This document shows positions 1-8,420 of a DNA stretch of 63,370 nucleotides, one piece after another. A program made the translations under genes and the position numbers. Origin of the DNA: Ignisphaera sp. (lineage in GTDB: Archaea; Thermoproteota; Thermoprotei_A; Sulfolobales; Ignisphaeraceae); contig JAJHQM010000001.1 in NCBI GenBank assembly GCA_020833345.1, forward strand, positions 32,501 through 95,870. The letters run 5' to 3'. The notes under the pieces are model-generated. The model did not search any database. It saw only the letters and a program-made list of their open reading frames with translations, and was not told the origin of the DNA. Numbering within the stretch: the stretch's first letter is position 1; every line of letters starts with the position of its first letter.

Positions 1-76
1 CGGGATTTGAACCCGCGCGGGGTGGTCCCCCACCGGCTTAGCAGGCCGGCGCCCTACCAGGCTAGGCGACCCCGGC
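1..76 (-). tRNA. tRNA-Ser(GCT), 3' end cut by window edge
   Basis: Read on the minus strand, the acceptor GCCGGGG starts at 76. The anticodon stem CCGGC/GCCGG encloses loop CTGCTAA, giving anticodon GCT (Ser). A long variable arm and the T-arm with TTCAAAT follow, as expected of a class II serine tRNA. The 3' acceptor strand lies beyond base 1, so the gene is incomplete here. No intron is visible in the anticodon loop. Confidence 0.95.
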
Positions 77-100
77 TTACCTTAACAGTTATTGTATTAG

Positions 101-112
101 GCGTTATAAGGT
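101..112 (-). promoter_or_regulatory. TATA-like box for tRNA-Ser(GCT)
   Basis: The minus strand reads CTTATAAC at 110-103, centred about 30 bases before the tRNA 5' end, the usual archaeal TATA spacing. This is inferred from position and composition only. Confidence 0.5.
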
Positions 113-179
113 TTTCACATAATTGTTTTGTGTTCGTTTTCAAAAATTCTCTTTCTTTCACTGTGTTTGTGGGGCTAGG

Positions 180-1238
180 TTGCCTAGAATTGATATTGGT
201 AAAGCTCCTGTTGATTACCTTGAGCTGAATTCGAAGGAACTTATTGAAAAGTTTTTAACTATTTTAGAGGCTGCTGGTGCTGATGAGAAGACTGTAAAGT
301 GTTATAGAGTTGCTTTAACAGACTTCTTTTCCTTTGTTAACTGGAAAAGCGTAAAGGAGCTTGGCCAGGAGGATGTGTTCAAGTGGAGAATTGAAAGGCT
401 TAAGAGCGGTTTTCCAGGTGAAAAATATGGTGATAGAAAGTCAAGAGAGGCTACACTCTACTACTATTCCATCTTCCTTAAGCGATTTTTTGAATGGCTT
501 GGTTTAGGGCTTAAAGTGCCTCAGGTTAAAAGGCCTAAGAGAAAGGAGATTCAAGCGCTAAAGCAGGATGATATTGTTAAGCTCTTTAATGCTTCCAGAG
601 ATCTCCTGGATCTTCTCATACTTGCACTAATGCTAGAATCAGGGCTACGCTCTGAGGAGTTACTAGGCCTTAGGGTCAGCGATATTGATTTGGAGTCTAG
701 GGAGATTCGAGTTAAGAATGCCAAGTATGATGAGGAAAGAATTGTTGTAATGGGGGATCTAACATATCAGCTCCTGCAACAACTAATAGCATTAAAGCGT
801 TTTGATTCTGAAGCGAGGATTATACCTTTAAGCTACAGTGGGTTGTATAAAAGGCTAAAGAGTTTGGCTAAAAGGGCTGGAGTAAATCCTTCTAAAGTAA
901 GGCCACATATATTGAGGCATACATTCGCTACAGAAGCCCTAAAGCGAGGATTAAACATAGTTTCTTTGCAAAAGCTTCTAGGGCATAAAGACTTGAAAAC
1001 TACTCAAGTATACCTGCACTTAATGAGAGAGGATGTTAAGAATGAGTATATGAGGAGCTTTAAAGGTATACTAGTACCTGCTCAGCAGCCAACACAAGCA
1101 ATGGTATCACCTGCACCCATATTAAATTACTTGCCAAACCATGTACTGCCATCATTTAAGCTATGTCCTCGCTGTAATACTAAGATTCCTTACGATGCTA
1201 AGTTCTGCCCCTATTGCGGAACTAAAATGGAATTGTAA
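180..1238 (+). CDS. xerA: XerA-type tyrosine recombinase with C-terminal zinc ribbon
   Basis: Tyrosine recombinase, probably the archaeal XerA that resolves chromosome dimers at dif. From the TTG at 180 (352 aa) the catalytic residues are R157 (GLRSEE), H243-x-x-R246 (HILRH), H269 (GHKD) and nucleophile Y278 (TTQVYLHL). The N-terminal 100 residues look like the SAM-like core-binding domain. A C-terminal tail ends in a four-cysteine zinc ribbon (CPRC...CPYC), an addition to the bare Xer core. The upstream ATG at 123 is less likely because a TATA-like element near 148 would start transcription near 174. It sits next to a tRNA gene, but there are no other mobile-element genes, so a housekeeping role is preferred. 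Confidence 0.85.
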   Translation: MPRIDIGKAPVDYLELNSKELIEKFLTILEAAGADEKTVKCYRVALTDFFSFVNWKSVKELGQEDVFKWRIERLKSGFPGEKYGDRKSREATLYYYSIFLKRFFEWLGLGLKVPQVKRPKRKEIQALKQDDIVKLFNASRDLLDLLILALMLESGLRSEELLGLRVSDIDLESREIRVKNAKYDEERIVVMGDLTYQLLQQLIALKRFDSEARIIPLSYSGLYKRLKSLAKRAGVNPSKVRPHILRHTFATEALKRGLNIVSLQKLLGHKDLKTTQVYLHLMREDVKNEYMRSFKGILVPAQQPTQAMVSPAPILNYLPNHVLPSFKLCPRCNTKIPYDAKFCPYCGTKMEL

Positions 1239-1240
1239 AG

Positions 1241-1639
1241 CTAGTAGAGGTCTATATATTCCTCCTCTTCCCTTGCACCTCCGTCAAGCTCTTCTGCCCC
1301 AAGTAGCCTGTATTTCCCATCGTCATCCACAATAACAATGCCTTCATCCATTAACTTAACTAAACACCTTCTAATCTTGTCTTCACTAGCTATACCAGCA
1401 AGCTTTGAATGTATATCTTTAAGAGTTTTAGGGCCTTCCTTCAGCATGTTTAGAACTATTTCCCTAAGCTCATCCTCATTAGGAGCTGTAACCACTATGA
1501 TGTCTGGGTCTTCGTAAAGCACCTTCAAAGCTATATTGCTTTCCTCTACATGCATTCTCAATGCCTTTTCAGTTCCATATGATCCTTTTGTCGAGCTGCT
1601 TTTTGGGGGCATAACTATGTACACCAAAAGTTTTTTCAC
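1241..1639 (-). CDS. Small winged-helix protein, function unknown
   Basis: A 132-residue protein. Residues about 55-112 read as a winged helix (alternating helices, then GIVIVDDDGKYRLL as the wing), and the C-terminus is acidic (REEEEYIDLY). I do not recognise a named family. It may begin at the GTG at 1639 or at an internal ATG at 1612 (MPPKSSST). A TATA-like element around 1686-1697 on the minus strand fits either. It ends 3 bases from the 3' end of xerA, so the two genes converge. Confidence 0.65.
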   Translation of the reverse strand: MKKLLVYIVMPPKSSSTKGSYGTEKALRMHVEESNIALKVLYEDPDIIVVTAPNEDELREIVLNMLKEGPKTLKDIHSKLAGIASEDKIRRCLVKLMDEGIVIVDDDGKYRLLGAEELDGGAREEEEYIDLY

Positions 1640-1776
1640 TTCTCTTAAGCTCGTTCTGGCGATCTTTTTGCTTTTCTTCTAGAGTAGCTTATAGGTTTTA
1701 AGTAAACTACAAGTGTAAACTACGAGTAATACTGTTTATAAAAATTTGCCTAGAGTATTTAAGATAGGGTTCTGCC

Positions 1777-2142
1777 ATGCCTTGTCAGTGGTACCAACAC
1801 GGTGTATGCACTTCTCCAAAGCTTCCGGAGCCTACAGATGCTGTGGTGAATGTAGCTAGATGCCTCTCAGAAAAAGAATGCAAAAGCTGTGCATACTATA
1901 CTGAAGCTATTCAATCTTCGCAAAGGCTCTTCCGAAAAGAAAGGTTGAAGGTGTACACACCTATTCATGCGCTCCCCTCAACAATTGCTATAGAGTGCCC
2001 CGAGGCTGTGGTTACAAAAATAGAGACAGGTGTTGTCATAGCATATTGCCAGATACTCGATAGACCCTTAACAAAATTTGAAGCAGAGTTATGCAACAAG
2101 TTCTGGAGAGAGTGCCCATATAGGTATATCGAACATACTTAA
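1777..2142 (+). CDS. Cysteine-rich conserved hypothetical protein
   Basis: A 121-residue protein with ten or so cysteines. Three near the N-terminus (CQWYQHGVC and a later C), a C-x3-C-x2-C block (CLSEKECKSC) and further cysteines at the C-terminus (CNKFWREC) suggest metal binding. I do not recognise the family. A TATA-like element (TTTATAAAA, near 1735) lies about 40 bases upstream of the ATG, supporting its own promoter. It converges on the aRF1 gene with 18 bases between. Confidence 0.7.
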   Translation: MPCQWYQHGVCTSPKLPEPTDAVVNVARCLSEKECKSCAYYTEAIQSSQRLFRKERLKVYTPIHALPSTIAIECPEAVVTKIETGVVIAYCQILDRPLTKFEAELCNKFWRECPYRYIEHT

Positions 2143-2160
2143 TAACTTGTTATTCTATCT

Positions 2161-3306
2161 CTATACTGCTAAAGGATACCTTGTTATAGCTGCTATACAC
2201 GCAAATGTGTCCTTAAACCACTGGTACTCATCTATAGAACTCGGAATGACCACTACCTTACTCCCTCTATCTGTTGCGAGCTTCTCCAGCTTTTCAAAAT
2301 CTGGGTGATCATCGCATATAAGTAGCTTGTCTACAGCACCATTGTTTAAAGCCTCTTCAACATCCTTCTGCCCGTAAACAACAAGACCATCGTCTTTAGC
2401 TATGTGGTATTTAAACTCTTCAAATATATTGAGAACCTCTACATACCTCTGCTTAGTTAGCATATCCTTAGCTCTCATAACGACTTCTCTAAGCCCTACA
2501 ATACCCTGGTAAGCAACATCTATTGGTTCACCTATTATCAGGTTCCTTATTCTGTAATCAAGATTGTCTGCCTCCTTAAGAAAATCGTGCTTTGCGTATC
2601 CAGGCCCAGCTATGATAACTCCCTTAAGCTTTCCAGACTCGACGAGAGGTAAGAAATAGCTATTCACTTTTTCTGCAACATGCTTATAGAACTCCTCGAC
2701 CATCTGTTCTATTATTCTATCAAATCTTCGCTGGCTCTGCCCACCTTTATGGTGCTTCCCAGGTATGAACCACTCTATCTCGTCGAGTACCTGTACTCCA
2801 GAAGGCTTTAATAGTCCTATCGTAGCTTCATCTCTTTCTATGATAACTATGCCATAAATTTCAGACTCCTCAATCATGGGCTCTAAGAACTCTGTGTGAA
2901 ACTCCTTGTCTGTTCGGTAGAAGTAAACTGGTACTGGATCTGGTGGTGAAAACACTAGTACTATACTGTCACCTGTATCCCTATTCAATCCGGCAAACAC
3001 TACCAGACCATTTTTCGGAGTTTCCCTAAGCATAGATAGTCTCTCAATAGCTGTTGTTAAAGCCCATTGAACAGCGTCTCTTGTTTGCTTAAGCTTTATG
3101 TTCTCTGTTATTGCAAGCTCTTGCCTAAGCATATTAACAACATCGCTTATTGGTCTTCCAGGCGGTATGTAAAGGCTTAGTAGTGTTGTTGCATGGGCTC
3201 GCCATTTCTTCAGCTCCTTTATTATCTGCCTCAAAGCCCTCCTATCAACAGAAAGCTTCTCATTTACACTAAATAGGCATCCCTCTGCACCTAATAGCGT
3301 GAACAA
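2161..3306 (-). CDS. prf1: Peptide chain release factor aRF1
   Basis: Archaeal class I release factor that recognises all stop codons and triggers peptidyl-tRNA hydrolysis. The GGQ motif (HHKGGQSQRR) is at residues 188-190 counted from the TTG at 3306 (381 aa). The N domain has NIKL at 69-72 in place of the usual NIKS, and YRTDKEF where many members have YxCxxxF. The C-terminal domain keeps the expected layout. The longer frame opening at ATG 3348 overlaps a TATA-like box (centre about 3340) that would start transcription near 3314, so the TTG at 3306 is preferred. The gene is divergent from the WhiP-like gene. Confidence 0.92.
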   Translation of the reverse strand: MFTLLGAEGCLFSVNEKLSVDRRALRQIIKELKKWRAHATTLLSLYIPPGRPISDVVNMLRQELAITENIKLKQTRDAVQWALTTAIERLSMLRETPKNGLVVFAGLNRDTGDSIVLVFSPPDPVPVYFYRTDKEFHTEFLEPMIEESEIYGIVIIERDEATIGLLKPSGVQVLDEIEWFIPGKHHKGGQSQRRFDRIIEQMVEEFYKHVAEKVNSYFLPLVESGKLKGVIIAGPGYAKHDFLKEADNLDYRIRNLIIGEPIDVAYQGIVGLREVVMRAKDMLTKQRYVEVLNIFEEFKYHIAKDDGLVVYGQKDVEEALNNGAVDKLLICDDHPDFEKLEKLATDRGSKVVVIPSSIDEYQWFKDTFACIAAITRYPLAV

Positions 3307-3394
3307 CTCTAAGTGTGTAAGTAGCTTAAAAGCATTATTTATATGCACTGCGCTATGTGAAATATATTGCGTTTCTAACTATATTCTATTTTTT

Positions 3395-4249
3395 GTGACT
3401 GCGTTGAAACCTAAGGGCTCTGCAGACCAGGAAACAAGTGGCGTTCTCAAAGAATTTGAAGGTGCCTTCTTGACACGTGGTAAAGAGGAATTTAAGAATT
3501 TTGAACAACTTGAACTCAGGGCTACAGGTACAAGCGATAAAGGGCCCAGGTCTAGGGTTGTTGAAGCAATTCTTCTATTACTGTACACAAGACCTATGAG
3601 AAGTTCTGAAATTGCTGGTTTGCTAAGAAAGAAAAACAAAGTTATTAGTAGCTACTTGAGCTATTGGAAGGTTCGTGGATATGTAGAGTTCAGATCTGGT
3701 TACTGGGTTTTGACGAAGAAGGGAGAGGAATATGTTGCAACACTTCTCCACACCCTAAATGTACACGTTTTAACTCCTTACACTGTGGTTCAGTTAGCCC
3801 AGAAACTAGTATTAGAATCAGTTCCTTGGACTGAAAACCACTGGAAAACACCAGAGGCTAAACAAGGTGAGACAGAAATACAGTCTTTTGCTGTTAGGCA
3901 TACTAGTTCAAATGTGGGTAAACAAGTACCTAGTCCCATAACTGAGCAGGCACAGGTAGAGAGGATATTAAAATGCTTGGAAAGAATTGTGAACTCAAAG
4001 GATCTTTCTGAAGAAGAAGCTTATATCCTAAGACATATGGTAAAACACTATACAGAATGGGGCAGTACGTACCTATACCTTGACCAGCTAAGCGAGGACC
4101 TTCACTACCAGCCTCAAGAACTCCTCTTAATTTTGCGAAAGCTACAGACAAAGAAGTTACTATACCTCTATACTGATAAGAGGTTTGGCATACGAGTTGG
4201 CTTAGGAAAGAGTTTGAAACAGCTGTTAGACACCTGTGCAGTTAAGTAG
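3395..4249 (+). CDS. whiP: WhiP-like winged-helix replication initiator
   Basis: A 284-residue protein with two winged-helix domains. The first, about residues 45-115, reads GPRSRVVEAIL...RPMRSSEIAGLL...SSYLSYWKVRGYVEFRSGYW, the pattern I associate with crenarchaeal WhiP, a Cdt1-like protein found beside replication origins. The second lies about residues 185-270. A linker of low conservation joins them. The GTG at 3395 is chosen because a TATA-like box (AAATATAT, centre about 3364) is 31 bases upstream; the ATG at 3299 would lie before the promoter. The alternative is a generic two-domain transcription regulator. Confidence 0.65.
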   Translation: MTALKPKGSADQETSGVLKEFEGAFLTRGKEEFKNFEQLELRATGTSDKGPRSRVVEAILLLLYTRPMRSSEIAGLLRKKNKVISSYLSYWKVRGYVEFRSGYWVLTKKGEEYVATLLHTLNVHVLTPYTVVQLAQKLVLESVPWTENHWKTPEAKQGETEIQSFAVRHTSSNVGKQVPSPITEQAQVERILKCLERIVNSKDLSEEEAYILRHMVKHYTEWGSTYLYLDQLSEDLHYQPQELLLILRKLQTKKLLYLYTDKRFGIRVGLGKSLKQLLDTCAVK

Positions 4250-4264
4250 TAAACAGATAAGCAA

Positions 4265-4442
4265 CTACAATAACAATAACTGTAGCACCTTTGCAAGTAG
4301 CTTACTCACAATCTATTCTAATGCGATATAACATTGCATTTAATTCCTTGTTATTGTTAAAAACACATTAAGATGCTTCATTATACAAACTGCTATGATA
4401 TACAGGTACAGGCACTTATTACCCGCTTTGTTGTAATTGTAG
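4265..4442. repeat. Two nested inverted repeats downstream of whiP
   Basis: In the 227-bp spacer between whiP and pcm, CTACAATAACAA (4265-4276) faces its reverse complement with one mismatch at 4431-4442, and AACAATAAC (4272-4280) faces GTTATTGTT at 4350-4358. The two genes converge here, so these are not promoters. They could be protein-binding sites or terminator remnants; function is not known. Confidence 0.4.
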
Positions 4443-4476
4443 TAGTCTCTAGCTTTAACCTGATAAGCCAAGCAAA

Positions 4477-5172
4477 CTATTCATAACCATATCTACTCCA
4501 TCCATATTCTCCGATAAGAGGTACAAAAATACATGGCACAGATTCTTTAATTCTTATACTGCCATCCCTCAGCTTATCGATAACCAGCAGTACTTGGCTC
4601 CACCTATTACCTACAGGTATCACAAGCCTTCCACCAGGCTTTAGCTGGTTTATGAGAGGCTCTGGAATTGTAGGTGCAGCGGCTGTTACCATTATTTTAT
4701 CATAAGGTGCAAAGAGCTCCAGACCCTTGCTTCCATCGCCTACAACAAAGGTTGCGTAGTTTAACAGCTCTGGGGCAGCCTTTGCAAAGTTTTCTACAGC
4801 CTTCTTACTAAGTTCACGCACAATTTCTATCGTATACACATGACCTCCTCCCTTAGCCACTATATACGCTAGTATGGCTGCTTGATACCCAGACCCTGTA
4901 CCAACTTCTAGTACAATGTCATGTGGTTGTACAGCAAGCTCTTCAGTCATTATTGCAACCATGTGCGGAGCACTAATTGTTTGACCAAAGCCTATCGGAA
5001 GAGGGCTATCGACATACGCATAGCACCTGAGGTGCTCTGGTACAAAACATTCCCTAGGTATATTCAGAAATGCTTCTTCAACAAGCTTACTCCTTATCAC
5101 TCCTTCGCTCTTCAAATCTTCAACAAGCCTTCTCCTTTCTTCATAGAACTGCAAGGTACGCCACATAAACAC
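4477..5172 (-). CDS. pcm: Protein-L-isoaspartate O-methyltransferase
   Basis: SAM-dependent enzyme that methylates isoaspartyl residues to start their repair. The 231-residue length is typical. The substrate loop PLPIGFGQTISAPHMVA lies at about 57-73, and SAM motif I is EVGTGSGY at 89-96. Motif VVGDGSKG and the C-terminal RLVIPVG follow. A second ATG two codons in (MWRTLQ) is an alternative start. It is divergent from the DUF371 gene with only 46 bases between them. Confidence 0.93.
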   Translation of the reverse strand: MFMWRTLQFYEERRRLVEDLKSEGVIRSKLVEEAFLNIPRECFVPEHLRCYAYVDSPLPIGFGQTISAPHMVAIMTEELAVQPHDIVLEVGTGSGYQAAILAYIVAKGGGHVYTIEIVRELSKKAVENFAKAAPELLNYATFVVGDGSKGLELFAPYDKIMVTAAAPTIPEPLINQLKPGGRLVIPVGNRWSQVLLVIDKLRDGSIRIKESVPCIFVPLIGEYGWSRYGYE

Positions 5173-5218
5173 TCTTTACTCTCTACACTCTTTAACTTTA
5201 AACAGGTATTAACCTGAA

Positions 5219-5791
5219 ATGCCTCAAGAGCAATTAGTAAAGGCGTACGAAATTCTTAGAGCAAGAGGTCATGAGAGTATAAGAGCATTGCATAGAACAA
5301 CATTTGAATTTACAAAAGATAGCGAGGTAACTCCACGAGGGGACTGCATACTGGGTGTAAAGCTAGATAAAGCAGTTGCAGACCTCAGTCAAGAGTTTAA
5401 GAAAGCTATTAAAAGAAACAGTGCAATAGTTATCATTGTGCTTGAGGTTGAGGAGTTCAAAGATGTTGTACTGGCCAGAGGAAGCAGTAAGCTTGTTTTA
5501 GAGGATGATAAGAGAGTTGTTGTGAGAAGAAGTAAATTCATAGGCAAAGAAACCCTTGCCATAGAGTCTAACAAAGCTGCTAAAGACATTGATCGAAGGC
5601 TTATTGAAAAGCTTAGGAATAGGAGTGTAGAGCTCATAATTCATCTTTATGTGCTTGACCTAAGCGATGTGATAAAGCAAAGTCCTGTACAAAGCTTTGA
5701 GGACTTAACAGTTAAAAAGTGTTGTAAAGCTGTAGCCAATAGCGGTGTTAAGCTGAGTGAGAGTTGCAATAACTTTAAAAAAGAATTGTGA
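5219..5791 (+). CDS. DUF371 family protein
   Basis: A 190-residue archaeal protein of unknown function. The N-terminal part GHESIRALHRTTFEFTKDSEVTPRGDCILGV is the conserved signature I associate with DUF371. The C-terminal third is divergent. It is first in an apparent operon with the NAD kinase gene, which overlaps it by 35 bases, and the Nob1-like gene. Confidence 0.75.
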   Translation: MPQEQLVKAYEILRARGHESIRALHRTTFEFTKDSEVTPRGDCILGVKLDKAVADLSQEFKKAIKRNSAIVIIVLEVEEFKDVVLARGSSKLVLEDDKRVVVRRSKFIGKETLAIESNKAAKDIDRRLIEKLRNRSVELIIHLYVLDLSDVIKQSPVQSFEDLTVKKCCKAVANSGVKLSESCNNFKKEL

Positions 5792-6581
5792 TATATGCAG
5801 GGAGCTTGCATGGAAGGTTTTAGAGCTTGGGGAAAGAGAGCTAGGGCTAGATATGTACATAGATGTAGAGGCAGTAGACGAGATTGCATGGAGCAAAATC
5901 TATAAGCCTGGTAGTGACAAAGTTAATGCAGTAATTGTGATAGGCGGCGACGGCACACTCTTTCGCTTTCTTCACAAGCTTCGCGAGTGTTGCGATATAA
6001 CACTGCTTACAGTAAAGGCTGGCAGAAGAAACTTCTTCATGGAGGTAAAACCTGAGGAACTTGAGCAAAGGTTGAGGGATTTTGCTGAGGGTAAGTACTT
6101 TATAGAGGAGTTTCCCAGGCTTAACGTAGTTATTGCTGAGAGAGATGTTATAGCACCTCCAGCTCTAAACGATGTTGTTATAGCAAGTTGGGGGCCCTAC
6201 AGATACAAAGTGATAGGCTTGGAGGTGCATATTGATGAGGAGAAACTGTATAGTGTTGCCTGTGATGGCGTTGTGATAGCAACACCTGTAGGCTCCACAG
6301 CATATGCTCTCTCAGCCGGAGGCCCCATAGTGGATCACAGACTAGGTTGTATGGTTGTAGTGCCAATAGCACCAATACAGTTTAATGCAAAACCTGTAGT
6401 GATATCTCTCGATAGAAAGCTCAGAGTCGGGGTGATACATGGTGATGCAGCTCTCGTAGTCGATGGACAATTAGTGGATAGGCTGAAGGCAGGGGAGCAC
6501 GTAGAGATAACCGGAAGCAAGTGTAGTGCTAAGCTAGTAAGATTTTCAAGGTTTTCTACCTATGCAAGGCTCTCCCCATAA
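5757..6581 (+). CDS. nadK: NAD kinase
   Basis: Makes NADP from NAD using ATP or polyphosphate. The 274-residue protein has the GGDG motif (VIGGDGTLFR, 63-66) and the NAD-site motif TPVGSTAYALSAGGPIV at about 180-196. The N-terminal domain is short, as in other crenarchaeal enzymes. The start is a GTG inside the end of the DUF371 gene (35-base overlap), and its own end overlaps the next gene by 20 bases, so translation of the three is probably coupled. Confidence 0.92.
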   Translation: MRVAITLKKNCDICRELAWKVLELGERELGLDMYIDVEAVDEIAWSKIYKPGSDKVNAVIVIGGDGTLFRFLHKLRECCDITLLTVKAGRRNFFMEVKPEELEQRLRDFAEGKYFIEEFPRLNVVIAERDVIAPPALNDVVIASWGPYRYKVIGLEVHIDEEKLYSVACDGVVIATPVGSTAYALSAGGPIVDHRLGCMVVVPIAPIQFNAKPVVISLDRKLRVGVIHGDAALVVDGQLVDRLKAGEHVEITGSKCSAKLVRFSRFSTYARLSP

Positions 6582-6975
6582 GAAGAAGGTTTTAGTATTA
6601 GATACAGCAGCATTTTTAGCAGCGGTACAGCTCCTCATGTATGGAATAGAGCTGTATGCTCCAATCACTGTCATAGAGGAAGTCAAGGATTTTGAAAGTT
6701 TGCATCGTCTACACCTTACTGAGGCTATTGAGAGGGTAAGGATTGAGAATCCTACAAATACCTTTGCCTCAAAAGCTGTGGAGATAGCAAAGAGCTATGG
6801 CGTGCTAGAGAAGCTTTCGAAAACGGATCTGGATGTGCTTGCCCTGGCTCTTCAACTCTCTTCACAGGGGTATGAAGTAATTGTTTTGACAGACGATTAT
6901 GTACTACAGTTGGTTTTAGCTAAGCTGGGGCTAGGCTTTAGACCTGTAAAGACCCTGGGGATAAAGAGGAGGTAG
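6562..6975 (+). CDS. Nob1-like PIN-domain endonuclease without zinc ribbon
   Basis: PIN-domain RNase related to Nob1, which makes the 3' end of 16S rRNA. The acidic residues are in VLDTAAFL, the E of VIEEVKD, TDLDVLALAL and LTDDYVLQ. The usual Nob1 C-terminal zinc ribbon is absent: the frame stops right after GIKRR, 137 residues in all. It is third in the DUF371-nadK operon. It could be a short crenarchaeal Nob1 or a related PIN protein. Confidence 0.75.
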   Translation: MQGSPHKKKVLVLDTAAFLAAVQLLMYGIELYAPITVIEEVKDFESLHRLHLTEAIERVRIENPTNTFASKAVEIAKSYGVLEKLSKTDLDVLALALQLSSQGYEVIVLTDDYVLQLVLAKLGLGFRPVKTLGIKRR

Positions 6976-6982
6976 AGGCTCC

Positions 6983-8149
6983 TCAACACTTTTTCACAAG
7001 CTTTGCTATGAAGTAGCCTGAGGTATTGTGAATGTGAGGATGGAATCTTATAAACGCATTACTGTACCTGTAGCCGCTAACACCCCTTACACCTCTACTA
7101 ATATTTATACTAACTATCTCAGCACACTTTACTTCTTCAACAAAATTCTCAACTACCTCCTCATTTTCCTCTACCGTTACTGTACATGTAGAGTATACAA
7201 GCACACCTCCAGGTTTCAGTATGTGAAAAGCTGAGCGTAGAAATTGCACCTGATATTTTGCAGCGTTTCTAACATCTCTATAGCTTTTAAAATCAAGTAT
7301 TTTTGGTCTTACGCCAAGCGCTGTACAAGGGGGATCTACAACAACCTTATCTGCTTTTATCCATGGGAAGTCTATGTGGAGATACCTGGAATCAGCTCGC
7401 CATACTTCCGCAAAACACTCCTCTCCCAACCTCTCTAAATTGCTCATAAGTTCACCAAGCTTTCGTTGCGAATGATCAAAGGCTATTACATAAGCTTTAC
7501 CCTTGGAGTACTCAATTATATGAGTAGTCTTTCCCCCTGGAGCAGCACAAGTATCCACTACAAGCTCTCCTGGTCTTGGACTAAGAACATGAGTTACATA
7601 CATTGCGGCAAGGCTTTGAGGATATATAAGCCCTTCTCGGTACTCAGGCAATTCCCTAATTTTAGGAGCCCTATACACAGAGTTTACAGTCTCTGCAACA
7701 ACACCTCTCCTAACACCAGCCTTTAACACCTCTTCGCAATTCACTACAGCTACAGCATTGGCCACAGGTGTGCCATCCTCTGCAACAACCGTTGCTTCAT
7801 CACCCTTTCTCACATCCCTACACTCAACTAGCCCAGGAGCGTAAACATTAGCCCCCATATATATGGACTCAGCAGCCCTCTTATCTACAACAATCTTCTT
7901 GTCTAACAGCCTAACTTTGAATGGACCCTTAACTGGAAAGTATAGCGCTTCCTCAAGTTCCTCATCTGCATACACCTCTACACCTCTCTCCCTAAGCCTA
8001 TCAATAACAATACCAGTTGAAGTCCGTAAAACGTTAACCCTTACATAAAGCCTAGAACCAGGGCTTGTAATAGAGTTAAGAAAGTTCGCAACCTCCTTAC
8101 CATAGACACGCTCTAAGGCTCTTAGAAGCCCAGCATCATAGTGAAGCAA
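6983..8149 (-). CDS. NSUN-type RNA (cytosine-C5) methyltransferase with PUA domain
   Basis: SAM-dependent m5C methyltransferase of the NOL1/NOP2/Sun family acting on tRNA or rRNA. A PUA domain spans about residues 90-170 (AAESIYMGANVYAPGLV...GDEATVV). Motif I is DTCAAPGGKTTHI, motif IV is VDPPCTALG and motif VI is YSTCTVTVEENE, so both catalytic cysteines are present. The 388-residue length and PUA position resemble archaeal NSUN6-like enzymes. The target base is not predictable from sequence alone. It converges on the Nob1-like gene. Confidence 0.88.
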   Translation of the reverse strand: MLHYDAGLLRALERVYGKEVANFLNSITSPGSRLYVRVNVLRTSTGIVIDRLRERGVEVYADEELEEALYFPVKGPFKVRLLDKKIVVDKRAAESIYMGANVYAPGLVECRDVRKGDEATVVAEDGTPVANAVAVVNCEEVLKAGVRRGVVAETVNSVYRAPKIRELPEYREGLIYPQSLAAMYVTHVLSPRPGELVVDTCAAPGGKTTHIIEYSKGKAYVIAFDHSQRKLGELMSNLERLGEECFAEVWRADSRYLHIDFPWIKADKVVVDPPCTALGVRPKILDFKSYRDVRNAAKYQVQFLRSAFHILKPGGVLVYSTCTVTVEENEEVVENFVEEVKCAEIVSINISRGVRGVSGYRYSNAFIRFHPHIHNTSGYFIAKLVKKC

Positions 8150-8225
8150 TGTAAAACACTACATACAAAATATTAATAACCCTAATAAAACTTTATAGAT
8201 GTGTGCAGCACCATATAATACTGTT

Positions 8226-8313
8226 GCCGGGGTGGCCGAGCGGTCTAAGGCGGTGGGCTCGAGACCCACTGGGGCTCTGCCCCGCGCGGGTTCAAATCCC
8301 GCCCCCGGCGCCA
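8226..8313 (+). tRNA. tRNA-Ser(CGA), CCA encoded
   Basis: Acceptor GCCGGGG (8226-8232) pairs with CCCCGGC (8303-8309), followed by discriminator G and an encoded CCA. The anticodon stem GTGGG/CCCAC holds loop CTCGAGA, giving anticodon CGA. The long GC-rich variable arm identifies a class II serine tRNA. A TATA-like element (CTTTATAG) lies about 30 bases upstream. No intron. Confidence 0.96.
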
Positions 8314-8420
8314 CTCTAAAAATAGTGAAGTGCTAAAGTTAGGCATTTGAGATGTCGTATGCTCTAGCTTTGAAGAGCTTTAATAATGGCTCAAAAACGT
8401 CACTGGCTCTCTCCAAAGTT

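Noticed and set aside
1-1238. Tyrosine recombinase beside a tRNA gene as an integrated mobile element
   Set aside because: No other viral or plasmid genes, no visible direct repeat of the tRNA end, and the protein matches XerA; housekeeping genes follow directly.
8316-8385. C/D sRNA after tRNA-Ser(CGA)
   Set aside because: Only partial box matches (GTGAAG, TTGA); no good C and D pair.
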